A stretch of 64,000 nucleotides of DNA, from the NCBI GenBank assembly GCA_041725875.1, contig JBGRQB010000004.1, forward strand, positions 1 to 64,000, written 5' to 3'. This stretch comes from JBGRQB01 sp041725875. GTDB lineage: Bacteria > Bacteroidota > Ignavibacteria > Ignavibacteriales > Melioribacteraceae. Position 1 is the stretch's first letter, and every line of letters starts with the position of its first letter. The translations under genes were made by a program, and so were the position numbers. Below are positions 54,244-63,271 of this stretch, in pieces. A model generated the notes under the pieces. The model was not told where the DNA came from. It saw only the letters and a list, made by a program, of their open reading frames with translations, and did not search any database.

Positions 54244-56592
54244 GTGGCAGGCTATGTTGCAGGATTGTTACTGGGCAAATATCTTTCTCCCGATTTAATA
54301 ATTTCAGTAATTGTTTTAACCCTGAGTTTAATTACAGCAATTTTATTCAGGAAAAAATCTGTTAAAGCAGTTTCTGTTGCGGTAATTCTTATATCCTGTT
54401 TTGCCGGAGTTATCTGGTTCCAGATGCAGAACACGGAAAAACCGCATTATCCTTTTGAAAAACAAAATCTGAAAAATGCGGAGGTTTTTGGAAAGATTGC
54501 AGATGTTGAACTCACAGGATACGATAAGTTCAGTTTTATTCTTTTTGCTGATTCAGTGAAAATTAAGAATAAAACAATTCTTATTTCAGATAAAATAAAA
54601 GTAATTGTTAAAGATAAAAATTTCAGTAAACTCGATTCGTTATATCGAAAAATTTCAATTGGTGATAAATTAAACGCAATATGTAATTTGCGTAAAGCAC
54701 GTGATAAACGAAATCCGGGAGAGTTTGATTTTTACGAGTATTTGCGTGAAAACGGAATTACAATTCTTGGTTATGTGAAAAGCTCGAAACAGGTGAAGAT
54801 TACCAAAAATCCCAATTTTATCAGCAATATCGTGTTTGATGTAAGGAAAAATATTGATGCAAAATTGAAGGATCTGAACAACAGGAAAACCTATTCACTT
54901 TTGCGTGGACTCATCCTCGCTGACAGGAGTCTGATTGACTACAACGACAAAAAGAATTTTGTCAATTCAGGTGTTATACATGTTCTTGCTGTTTCTGGTT
55001 TGCACGTTGGCTACATTGCACTTATTTTTATGGCTCTTTTTTCACGCTTTCATATTTTGCTGCGAAACATTCTGATTATTTGCGGTCTGCTTTCATTTAT
55101 GATTATCACAGGAGTTCCGGCATCTGTTTTCAGAGCAACACTTATGGGAATAATTTTAATTTTAAGTAACTTAAGCGGAAGAGGGAATTTTGTATTTAAT
55201 ACATTGGCGTTGTCCGGATTTTTAATTCTTTTAATCAAACCAGCAGATATTTTTGATCCCGGTTTTCAACTTTCATTTTCTGCAGTTTTGTCAATAATTA
55301 CATTTGCTCCTTTTTTTACGGAAAAGATAAAAAAGCTGAAGTTGCCGAAATTTCTGTCAGCTGTTCTTACACTCTTTTCCGTATCGCTTGCAGCACAAAT
55401 TGGAACGCTTCCATTTACACTTTTCTATTTTGGAAAACTGTCACTTATTGCTTTGCTTGCAAATTTAATTGTAATTCCTTTAATCGGAATAATAATCGGC
55501 ATTGCTGTTACCGGTTTAACTCTGAGTTACATTTCATCTGAAATAGCAATATTTTATTCGGTTACAAACAATTTGTTAACGGGATTTTTATTTCAACTGA
55601 CTAAATTCTCGGGCGGATTAAAATATTCCTTTATTACAATCACAAACTTTTCAATCTGGGATTCTCTTCTTTTTTACTTTGTTATCGGAGTTATCTCCTT
55701 TGTGGTAAACAGGTTTAGACATAAAAAAGCAATTTTTGCAGCTGTTGTTTTTGCAATTTTGATATATCTGAATCTTGATGAAATTGATAATGAAAATCTC
55801 TTTCCTGAAAATATATTTACTGTCTGCGCAATTGATGTGGGACAGGGAGATGCGTTTCTGTTGAAATTCCCTAATGGAAAAACCGCTATTATCGATGCCG
55901 GAAATGCAACTCCATATTTTGATAATGGAACCAGAGTAATTTTACCACTTTTGAATCACCTTGGAATTGAAAAAATTGACTATGCATTTATCACACATCT
56001 TGATTCTGATCATTATAAAGGAATTTTATCACTTGTTAAGGAAAATAAAGTTGAACTGGTCTATAAACCTCCGCTTGATTCCACTCTTAAAAAGGATTTA
56101 CGATTTGAAAAATTCCTTAATGATAACAGTGTAAAATTTAAATATTATAAAAAAGAAATACTTGATATTGGCAATTGTAGACTCTATTTTTTGGCTGATA
56201 CAAAATCTCCTTTTTATGCAGATTTTGATGTAAATAACAAAAGCGGGATTATTAAATTAATCCACGGAAATAATACCTTTTTGTTTGTCGGGGATGCCGA
56301 ACACGAGATGGAATCCTGGCTTGCAGCCGGCTATAAAAATTTTCTAAAAAGTGATTATCTGAAAGTATCACATCACGGAAGCAAGACAGGCACAATTCCT
56401 GAATTTATCAGATTTGTAAAACCTGAAATCGCAGTAATAAGTGCAGGAATAGAAAACAAGTTTAAACATCCGTCACCCTCTGTGGTTCAGAGATTAAAAC
56501 AATATAATTGTGCAGTTGACAGGACAGACAAAGAGGGCGCTGTTATTTATCAGTCGGACGGAACAAAAATTAAAAAAATATACTGGCGTTAA
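54244..56592 (+). CDS. comEC: ComEC/Rec2-family DNA uptake channel
   Basis: Inner-membrane protein for natural transformation. At least 782 aa: N-terminal helices, an OB-like domain (about 75-190), the ComEC core ('HVLAVSGLHVGYIAL', 'GVPASVFRATLMG', 'FDPGFQLSFSAV'), and a C-terminal metallo-beta-lactamase-like domain ('AIDVGQGDAFLLKFPNGKTA', 'THLDSDHYKG', 'VSHHGSKTG'). The marked start is GTG 54244. Upstream in frame lies 'LRDFPVVKVVAGY', which resembles normal ComEC N-termini, with GGAGGT at 54205-54210 and a TTA codon at 54217, so the true start may be earlier and non-canonical. Confidence 0.93.
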   Translation: MAGYVAGLLLGKYLSPDLIISVIVLTLSLITAILFRKKSVKAVSVAVILISCFAGVIWFQMQNTEKPHYPFEKQNLKNAEVFGKIADVELTGYDKFSFILFADSVKIKNKTILISDKIKVIVKDKNFSKLDSLYRKISIGDKLNAICNLRKARDKRNPGEFDFYEYLRENGITILGYVKSSKQVKITKNPNFISNIVFDVRKNIDAKLKDLNNRKTYSLLRGLILADRSLIDYNDKKNFVNSGVIHVLAVSGLHVGYIALIFMALFSRFHILLRNILIICGLLSFMIITGVPASVFRATLMGIILILSNLSGRGNFVFNTLALSGFLILLIKPADIFDPGFQLSFSAVLSIITFAPFFTEKIKKLKLPKFLSAVLTLFSVSLAAQIGTLPFTLFYFGKLSLIALLANLIVIPLIGIIIGIAVTGLTLSYISSEIAIFYSVTNNLLTGFLFQLTKFSGGLKYSFITITNFSIWDSLLFYFVIGVISFVVNRFRHKKAIFAAVVFAILIYLNLDEIDNENLFPENIFTVCAIDVGQGDAFLLKFPNGKTAIIDAGNATPYFDNGTRVILPLLNHLGIEKIDYAFITHLDSDHYKGILSLVKENKVELVYKPPLDSTLKKDLRFEKFLNDNSVKFKYYKKEILDIGNCRLYFLADTKSPFYADFDVNNKSGIIKLIHGNNTFLFVGDAEHEMESWLAAGYKNFLKSDYLKVSHHGSKTGTIPEFIRFVKPEIAVISAGIENKFKHPSPSVVQRLKQYNCAVDRTDKEGAVIYQSDGTKIKKIYWR

Positions 56593-56595
56593 TAA

Positions 56596-57612
56596 ATGGA
56601 AATAATTCAAAATCAATCACTCCTCAAACTAAATACCTTCAGAGTTGATGCTAAAGCAAAATACTTCACTGTAATAAAATCTGAAAATGACCTTAAAGAA
56701 ATATTAAAGACAGATTTGTTTATTCAAAATAAATTTCTGGTGCTTGGCAGTGGAAGTAATATTTTGTTTACAAAAGATTTTGACGGATTGATTATCAAGA
56801 ACGAAATATCGGGAATAAAAAAAATAAATGAAACTGAAGATACTGTTGAAATTGAAGTCGGCGGCGGAGTTGAATGGGATGATTTTGTCCTTTACTCTGT
56901 AGAAAACAAATTTTACGGTGTAGAAAATCTTGTAATGATTCCCGGTAAAGTTGGTGCAGCACCTATTCAGAACATAGGAGCATACGGAACAGAAGTAAAA
57001 GATACAATTTCAAAAGTTAAAGGCATTTTGATTTCATCGGGTGAGAAAAAAGAATTCTCAAATAGTGAATGCTGTTTTGGTTATCGCGACAGCATTTTCA
57101 AAAAAGAACTAAAGGGAGAAATAATAATCACATCTGTGGTTTTTACTCTTTCAAAAAAGAAATCAGTTAATATAGGTTACGGTTCACTGAAATCGGAATT
57201 TGAAAAACAGAATATTTCAGATCCAGATATTACCGATGTATACAACGTGATAAAAAAGGTGCGTACCGAAAAACTTCCGGGAGTTGAAGAGATTGGCAGT
57301 GCAGGAAGTTTTTTCAAAAACCCTGTAATAAAAAGAGAAAAACTGCTGGAAATACAAAAAGATTTCCCGGAAATAGTTTTCTATGAAATTGATGAAAATA
57401 GTGTTAAATTGCCTGCCGCCTGGTTAATTGACAAATGTGGATTTAAAGGAAAAAGAGCAGGAGATACAGGCACATATAAAAATCAGGCTCTTGTTATTGT
57501 TAATTACAATAAAGCCACAGGAAAAGAAATTGAAGAATTTTCAGTACAAATTAAAAATGCTGTACTGGAAAAATTTGGAGTTGAAATAACTCCCGAAGTG
57601 AACATTTTTTAA
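56596..57612 (+). CDS. murB: UDP-N-acetylenolpyruvoylglucosamine reductase
   Basis: FAD enzyme making UDP-MurNAc for cell-wall synthesis. It has 338 aa. FAD-binding part: 'FLVLGSGSNILFT', 'IEVGGGVEWDDFV', 'MIPGKVGAAPIQNIGAYG'. Catalytic part: 'CCFGYRDSIFK' (Tyr-Arg), 'GSAGSFFKNP' with the catalytic Ser, and 'KLPAAWLIDKCGFKGKRAGD'. It starts three bases after comEC. Confidence 0.97.
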   Translation: MEIIQNQSLLKLNTFRVDAKAKYFTVIKSENDLKEILKTDLFIQNKFLVLGSGSNILFTKDFDGLIIKNEISGIKKINETEDTVEIEVGGGVEWDDFVLYSVENKFYGVENLVMIPGKVGAAPIQNIGAYGTEVKDTISKVKGILISSGEKKEFSNSECCFGYRDSIFKKELKGEIIITSVVFTLSKKKSVNIGYGSLKSEFEKQNISDPDITDVYNVIKKVRTEKLPGVEEIGSAGSFFKNPVIKREKLLEIQKDFPEIVFYEIDENSVKLPAAWLIDKCGFKGKRAGDTGTYKNQALVIVNYNKATGKEIEEFSVQIKNAVLEKFGVEITPEVNIF

Positions 57613-57635
57613 CATCTATAAATATAGGGGAATGT

Positions 57636-59036
57636 ATGTCAATGGAAATTGATGGACAAGAAAAAAAAGGCATGATGAGGGAGTTATTTCAACCCTTTAT
57701 CGATTTAGCTCACACTTCCAGAGCGTTGTTCGGGTTAAATATGTCTTATGTTTTGGAAGGACTTTGCTATTTTGGTGTAGTTGGCCTTTTAGCACTCTTT
57801 TTTAATGAATATACCGGACTGAATGATATTCACGCTGGCCAGATGGTAGGTGTATTAACAGCAGGCATTACTATTGCTATGCTTTTTCTAGGTGCTACTG
57901 TTGACTGGATTGGTTTACGAAAGGCCCTCCTTACAGCTTTGTTGCTGATGTTCGGAGGAAGACTGGTACTGACTATTTCTGCAAGTTTGGGTGTGCCTGG
58001 TCTTTGGGGAACGAATCATCTTGTTGCAATGCTTGGTATCCTTGGAATTGTTTTTGGGTATGGTATTTATCAGCCGGCTGCTTATGCTGGCGTAAAAATG
58101 ATGACAAACAGTAAAACAGCTGCAATGGGTTATGCAATGCTTTACGCATTAATGAATCTTGGCGGAACTCTTCCTGGAGCAATTTCACCTCCTGTTAGAA
58201 AAGCATTTGGTATTTCAGGTGTTTTCTGGATTTATACTGCTTTAACAGTTGTAGGAATTATTTTTGTTGCAGTTGTAATGTCAAAAAAAGCAGTTAATAA
58301 AGCAATAAAAGATGCTGAAGAAGATGAACCTAATAAAAAAGCCGAGGAATCAAATGATGATGATCCTATGGCTGATATGACTGCAAAAGAAAAATTGAAG
58401 TTTTATGTTAAAAACTTCCCAATTAGAGATGGCAGATTTATGTTCTTCATCTTTATCCTTATTTTTGTTCAAACTTTATTTGCGCATAACTGGTTAACAT
58501 TGCCTCAATATACAAGTAGAGCTTTTGACGGTTTTGTTCAGGAAAACTTTGAAGTATTTGTGAACCTTAATCCGTTTCTTATATTTGTTTTAACTCCTAT
58601 TGTAACTGCAATTACAGTTAAAAAGAATACTTATAATATGATGATTATAGGTACCTTTATAATGGCAGTTCCAACATTTATATTAGCATTTGGCGCTAAC
58701 TTATATACATTAATGGCATATCTTTTAATTATGACAGTTGGTGAAGCAATGTGGCAGCCAAGATTTTTACAATGGGTTGCTGAAATTGCACCAAAAGGTA
58801 TGACAGGTATTTATATGGGACTCGGACAATTTCCATGGTTCTTAACAAAAGTGATTACCGCTTTATACAGCGGATGGTTCCTAATGAATTATTGTCCTGC
58901 TGATACAGCACCAGCAGATATGAATCCAGAGTTTATGTGGTTGATTTATGGTGGTATTGCAATGGTTTCCCCAATCGGGTTGATACTTGCAAAAGGCTGG
59001 ATGCAAAAAGGTTTCAAAACAAAACATGAAGGATAA
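57636..59036 (+). CDS. MFS transporter, unknown substrate
   Basis: A 466-aa, about 12-helix major facilitator. 'FNEYTGLNDIHAGQMVGVL', 'GATVDWIGLRKALL' (motif A region) and 'YALMNLGGTLPGAI' resemble proton-dependent oligopeptide/nucleoside-type porters. The central hydrophilic loop is strongly acidic ('DAEEDEPNKKAEESNDDD'). Start at ATG 57636 or 57642, after AGGGGAA. A terminator follows. No neighbouring gene points to a substrate. Confidence 0.82.
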   Translation: MSMEIDGQEKKGMMRELFQPFIDLAHTSRALFGLNMSYVLEGLCYFGVVGLLALFFNEYTGLNDIHAGQMVGVLTAGITIAMLFLGATVDWIGLRKALLTALLLMFGGRLVLTISASLGVPGLWGTNHLVAMLGILGIVFGYGIYQPAAYAGVKMMTNSKTAAMGYAMLYALMNLGGTLPGAISPPVRKAFGISGVFWIYTALTVVGIIFVAVVMSKKAVNKAIKDAEEDEPNKKAEESNDDDPMADMTAKEKLKFYVKNFPIRDGRFMFFIFILIFVQTLFAHNWLTLPQYTSRAFDGFVQENFEVFVNLNPFLIFVLTPIVTAITVKKNTYNMMIIGTFIMAVPTFILAFGANLYTLMAYLLIMTVGEAMWQPRFLQWVAEIAPKGMTGIYMGLGQFPWFLTKVITALYSGWFLMNYCPADTAPADMNPEFMWLIYGGIAMVSPIGLILAKGWMQKGFKTKHEG

Positions 59037-59075
59037 GTAAATTAAAAATTGAAAATCTGAAGTTAAGAATAAATT

Positions 59076-59103
59076 AAAGGCGCTCTTATGAGTGCCTTTT
59101 TTA
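59076..59103 (+). terminator. intrinsic terminator after the MFS gene
   Basis: AAAGGCGCTC (59076-59085) pairs with GAGTGCCTTT (59090-59099; one G-U) around the loop TTAT, followed by TTTATTTT. Confidence 0.85.
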
Positions 59104-59155
59104 TTTTAAAACTTTTTTAAGAGAGACAAGTCTAATATTAAAACATGGAGGAAGT

Positions 59156-59347
59156 ATGAAAATTTTGTTGTGGTTTATATTACTCGTCTTATGCTGGCCG
59201 GTTGCTTTACTATTTTTAGTATTTTATCCAATTATCTGGCTAATCTTATTACCTTTCAGAATGCTCGGCTTTGCCATTGATCTCTCGTTTGATATTGTAA
59301 AAACAGTGGTTATGTTTCCATTTCGTATTTTGGGATATAAAGGGTAA
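59156..59347 (+). CDS. small hydrophobic membrane protein (63 aa)
   Basis: ATG follows TGGAGGAAG, an ideal ribosome site. The product is almost entirely hydrophobic, with two predicted helices (about 3-33) and an amphipathic tail with two related segments, 'LLPFRMLGFA' and 'MFPFRILGYK'. No family is recognised. It stands alone between the MFS terminator and a hairpin at 59457-59481, so it is probably a single-gene transcript. Confidence 0.7.
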   Translation: MKILLWFILLVLCWPVALLFLVFYPIIWLILLPFRMLGFAIDLSFDIVKTVVMFPFRILGYKG

Positions 59348-59456
59348 AGATTATAACTCAGAATTTAATTTTAGATGGTCAACAATGTTAATCGTCACTA
59401 TGTTCTACGTAAATCAGGAATCTCAGAAATTGATAATTTAATTTGCGATGTTATAG

Positions 59457-59481
59457 GAAAACTAGCTATAAGCTAGTTTTC
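59457..59481. terminator. 11-bp hairpin upstream of the GH13-like gene, possible terminator
   Basis: GAAAACTAGCT (59457-59467) and AGCTAGTTTTC (59471-59481) are perfect complements with a 3-nt loop. The stem's 3' side carries TTTTC but no full U-run follows. It could end the 63-aa gene's transcript or act as a leader element. Confidence 0.4.
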
Positions 59482-59581
59482 TGTGCATCATTAATTATAA
59501 AATAATAATTTCTATAAAAAACCTTAATTTCTTATATTTACATCTTTAATAGAACGGTAAAATTAAGCGGAGAGCATTATC

Positions 59582-62500
59582 TTGACTAAGAGTTTTAGAA
59601 AATATCCCGAGTTTGAATTTCATATATCAAATGTTAGCAGACTAAAATATGGGATAAAAGATGAACTTTTAACTACAACTGGCACACTAATTACAAGTAA
59701 TAAGGCAGAAATTCAAAAACTTGTATTAAAAGTTAACGAAACCAGAGATGAATATAACAAAATTACTTCAGGCGGAGTTAATGCGGCAGGTCTGCTGGAT
59801 GAAGTTTTTCATCACGTTTTCAGATATTATGAGAAAAATGTAAATGGCGAAATTTTTCAAAACACAATAGATTTTCTTAACAGACAGCTTGGCGAAACAT
59901 CACTAAAAAACAACATTATCGATTTTTTACAAAAGTTCCCGCCAAAATCTGTTTACAAGCAGGAGATAAAAGCAGCAGATTATCTTGCCGAGCAAACTCC
60001 AGACAGGCCAAACCTTGCAAGGAGTCTGGAAGAACTTGTTTTACTATACTTCTGCAATTTTAATCCGGCTAATGAAAAACTGAAAGAATTTTTTAACGAA
60101 AATCTTCTTGCAAATACAGATTCTTACAGATGGATAATTTTCCAGATTGATAAGTTTTTTGCCGAATCTGAACCAATTAAAAACGGAAAAGATATTTTTA
60201 CGTTTTTGAAAGAACCGATAATTAATCATCCTGATGATATTGAAGCACAGCTTGAATTTATTATTAATAACTGGACTGACATAATTGACAGAGATATAAT
60301 TAACGAAATTCTCAAAGGAAAAGATCTTTTGAAAGAAGAGAAAACCTTTGGCGGATTTGGTGGTCAGGCCCCGACTTTTGTCCCCGATTATTCAGGTGAA
60401 TCTTCAATAAATACCTCGCTCGGAAAATCAGGTTTTAATTATGGAAAAGATAGTCACAAAGATTATCAGGAAGAAGAAAAATTTACTCAGGATATCCACT
60501 GGATGCCGCAAGTTGTTCTACTTGCCAAAAATATCTATGTATGGCTCGATCAGGTTTCAAAAAAGTATAACAAAATAATTCGCAGACTCGATCAGATTCC
60601 AGATGAAGAGCTCGACGAACTGCAAAACAGAAATTTTACCGGATTGTGGCTTATTGGTGTCTGGGAAAGAAGCAACGCTTCCCGCGTAATAAAAAATAAA
60701 ATGGGAAACCCTGATGCAGTTGCATCGGCATACTCACTTTACGATTACGAAATTGCTCATTCGCTGGGCGGGGAAATGGCTTATGAAAATCTGAATCAGA
60801 GATGTATGGAAAGAGGAATTCGTCTTGCCAGCGATATGGTTCCAAACCATACCGGAATTTACTCAAAGTGGATGATTGAACATCCGGAATATTTTGTTCA
60901 GTCAGATACTCCGCCATTCCCGAACTACACATTTAACAGCGATAACCTTTCTGAAAATCCTGATATTGATGTAAGAATTGAAGATGGATATTATAATCAC
61001 TCAGATGCGGCAGTTGTGTTCAGAAGAATTAACAACCGCACTGGTGAAACCAAATATATTTATCACGGCAATGATGGTACAAATATGCCGTGGAACGATA
61101 CTGCTCAGTTAAACTACAGTATAAAGGAAGTCCGCGAAGCAGTAATACAGAAAATTTTTGATGTTGCCCGCAGATTTTCAATCATCAGATTTGATGCTGC
61201 AATGACTCTTGCCAAAAAGCATTATCAGCGTCTGTGGTTCCCGCAGCCGGGAACAGGAGGAGATATTCCTTCGAGATCTGAATATTCTATGACAAAAGAA
61301 GAGTTTGATCAAGTTTTTCCTGTTGAGTTCTGGCGCGAAGTTGTTTACAGAATAAATGAAGAACTTCCTGAAACTTTACTCCTTGCCGAAGCTTTCTGGT
61401 TAATGGAAGGTTATTTTGTCAGAACGCTTGGAATGCACAGAGTTTACAACAGCGCATTTATGAATATGATAATGCGTGAAGAGAATTTCAAATATAAAGA
61501 TCTGATTAAAAAGACACTTGAGTTCGAACCGGAAATATTAAAACGCTATGTTAATTTTATGTCGAACCCTGATGAAGAGACTGCCATTAAGCAGTTTGGT
61601 ACGGGTGACAAGTATTTTGGTGTTTGTACATTGATGTTAACCTTGCCCGGTCTGCCAATGTTTGCGCACGGACAAGTTGAAGGTTACAGCGAAAAATATG
61701 GTATGGAATATCAGCGTGCCTATTACAATGAAACGCCAAATCAGGATTTGGTTCAGCGACACGAAAGAGAGATTTTTCCTCTGGCTCAGACAAGATATTT
61801 GTTCAGTGATGTGAAAAATTTCTGGCTTTACGATTTCCACGAAAACAATAATTTCATAAATGATAATGTTTTTGCCTACACAAACAGTTTTGAAGAGAAA
61901 CGTGCTCTTGTACTTTTTAACAATAAATATGAAAGTACCGAAGGAACAATTAATGTTTCTTCCAAAAAACTTGTTAAAGAGGGAGAGAATAAATATCAGA
62001 CTGAAATAACAATTGCAAACGCACTTGGAATTAAAGATGATGTAAATATTTTCTACATCTTGCATGATCATATTTCCGGATTAGAATTTATTGTTAACGG
62101 ACAAAAAATTCATCAGGAAGGTATGCATCTAAAACTACGCGGATTTGAATACAAAGTGTTTACTGAAATAAGAGAAGTTTATGATGTGTTTGGTGATTAC
62201 GAAAAATTTGCCCGTCACATCGGAACCGAAGGTGTTCCTTCTGTTGAGTATTCCATTGAAGAGATGAATCTGCAGCAGATTGTAAAATCAACTTACGAAT
62301 TGATAAACGAAAACAATATCAGAAGCTTTGTAAAATCATTTATTACTGATGAAAGCAACGAAACAGAAACAGCCTTAACAATAAGCAATCTTAACAACTT
62401 CAGCAGATATTTACACTTTAACATTGAACAGCATTTCAATTTTGAGAATAACGAAAAAGAAATTTTGAAAGCGAATGAAAAATTCTATCTGGCAATAAAA

Positions 62501-63148
62501 GATGTAAATCGTAAGTTCCAGGATTTAAGCGGAAACTATAGAACATTTATTAAAAAAGGACCCGGCTTTAAACTCGGGCAAGATTGCAATTATCATGAAA
62601 ATGCTTTTGATTTTCTTATTTCTCGAGCCTTGTATAATATTCAGGTTATGACCTCTGCAAGTGAAGAACTTACAGAAGAAAACTATTTGTACAAACTTCA
62701 TCTTGATAATCATATTAAGAATATTTTGAGTCATACAGGAAAAGCAGAACAGGGAATTCACGAATCGCTGAATTTGATTTGTCTGCTAGTAGAACTGCAA
62801 AAAATGTTCGAAGCTTTTTCTGATAAAGAATTGGAAAACTGCTGCAAAAAGAAAAAGAATGAAAAGAAATGTGTCTGGCTGTCAAAAACACTTCTTCAGA
62901 TTCTTGATTTAAATGCAACAAAGGCATATCTGCATTTAAACACTTACAACGAAATCAGATACTTCAGTAAAGAAAACTATGAAGATCTTGTAGACTGGGT
63001 TTACACTTTACTTGCGGTAACCTTTGAAGAAGCCGGTATAAAAAAGAAAAATATGGTACTTGAATGCCAGGAAGTTTTCAAAGAAGTGAAAGGTTTAGGT
63101 GAAAAATCTGGTTACGACTTTGACAAGCTGCTTGAAAATTTTGAATAA
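59582..63148 (+). CDS. large cytoplasmic GH13-like alpha-glucan enzyme, atypical
   Basis: A 1188-aa protein with a TTG start after GCGGAGAG and no signal peptide, hence cytoplasmic. An N-terminal region of about 300 residues has no recognised domain. A GH13-like barrel covers about 300-740: 'TGLWLIGVWERSNASR', region I 'LASDMVPNHTG', nucleophile candidate Asp538 in 'IIRFDAAMTL', acid/base candidate Glu603 in 'LLAEAFW', and region IV 'FMSNPDEETA', where the usual His is Pro663 but Asp664 remains. 'GQVEGYSEKYGMEYQRAYY' follows. A beta-like domain and a helical C-terminal region of about 300 residues complete it. Probable intracellular glycogen/maltodextrin processing or transglycosylation. A TetR gene lies convergently downstream. 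Confidence 0.82.
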   Translation: MTKSFRKYPEFEFHISNVSRLKYGIKDELLTTTGTLITSNKAEIQKLVLKVNETRDEYNKITSGGVNAAGLLDEVFHHVFRYYEKNVNGEIFQNTIDFLNRQLGETSLKNNIIDFLQKFPPKSVYKQEIKAADYLAEQTPDRPNLARSLEELVLLYFCNFNPANEKLKEFFNENLLANTDSYRWIIFQIDKFFAESEPIKNGKDIFTFLKEPIINHPDDIEAQLEFIINNWTDIIDRDIINEILKGKDLLKEEKTFGGFGGQAPTFVPDYSGESSINTSLGKSGFNYGKDSHKDYQEEEKFTQDIHWMPQVVLLAKNIYVWLDQVSKKYNKIIRRLDQIPDEELDELQNRNFTGLWLIGVWERSNASRVIKNKMGNPDAVASAYSLYDYEIAHSLGGEMAYENLNQRCMERGIRLASDMVPNHTGIYSKWMIEHPEYFVQSDTPPFPNYTFNSDNLSENPDIDVRIEDGYYNHSDAAVVFRRINNRTGETKYIYHGNDGTNMPWNDTAQLNYSIKEVREAVIQKIFDVARRFSIIRFDAAMTLAKKHYQRLWFPQPGTGGDIPSRSEYSMTKEEFDQVFPVEFWREVVYRINEELPETLLLAEAFWLMEGYFVRTLGMHRVYNSAFMNMIMREENFKYKDLIKKTLEFEPEILKRYVNFMSNPDEETAIKQFGTGDKYFGVCTLMLTLPGLPMFAHGQVEGYSEKYGMEYQRAYYNETPNQDLVQRHEREIFPLAQTRYLFSDVKNFWLYDFHENNNFINDNVFAYTNSFEEKRALVLFNNKYESTEGTINVSSKKLVKEGENKYQTEITIANALGIKDDVNIFYILHDHISGLEFIVNGQKIHQEGMHLKLRGFEYKVFTEIREVYDVFGDYEKFARHIGTEGVPSVEYSIEEMNLQQIVKSTYELINENNIRSFVKSFITDESNETETALTISNLNNFSRYLHFNIEQHFNFENNEKEILKANEKFYLAIKDVNRKFQDLSGNYRTFIKKGPGFKLGQDCNYHENAFDFLISRALYNIQVMTSASEELTEENYLYKLHLDNHIKNILSHTGKAEQGIHESLNLICLLVELQKMFEAFSDKELENCCKKKKNEKKCVWLSKTLLQILDLNATKAYLHLNTYNEIRYFSKENYEDLVDWVYTLLAVTFEEAGIKKKNMVLECQEVFKEVKGLGEKSGYDFDKLLENFE

Positions 63149-63153
63149 ATGAA

Positions 63154-63218
63154 AACGGCAGTGGTAAATTTTGGAGGACCGCTGCCGTTCACTATTAGAG
63201 GAGGGCTCAATTATTGAG
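63154..63218. repeat. two stem-loops downstream of the GH13-like gene
   Basis: AACGGCAGTGGT (63154-63165) pairs with ACCGCTGCCGTT (63178-63189; one G-U); its 12-nt loop contains GGAGG. A second small hairpin is CTCAA-TTA-TTGAG (63206-63218), preceded by GAGGAGGG. Neither is followed by a U-run. They may be an mRNA 3'-end structure or part of a dispersed intergenic repeat. Confidence 0.5.
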
Positions 63219-63230
63219 TCTACGCTACAA

Positions 63231-63270
63231 ATATAATCATTAATGAATTAAAATTCATTAATGATTATAT
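63231..63270. repeat. perfect 19-bp inverted repeat (palindrome) between convergent genes
   Basis: The arm at 63231-63249 is the exact reverse complement of 63252-63270, separated only by AA. It is wholly A/T-rich with the core ATCATTAATGAATT. It lies two bases from the TetR stop and is followed rightward by ATTATTTTTCC, so it may be a bidirectional terminator, or a binding site. Confidence 0.7.
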
Positions 63271-63271
63271 A

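Noticed and set aside
59375..59476. 33-codon frame before the GH13-like gene
   Set aside because: No Shine-Dalgarno sequence, and its end lies inside the 11-bp hairpin; likely chance.
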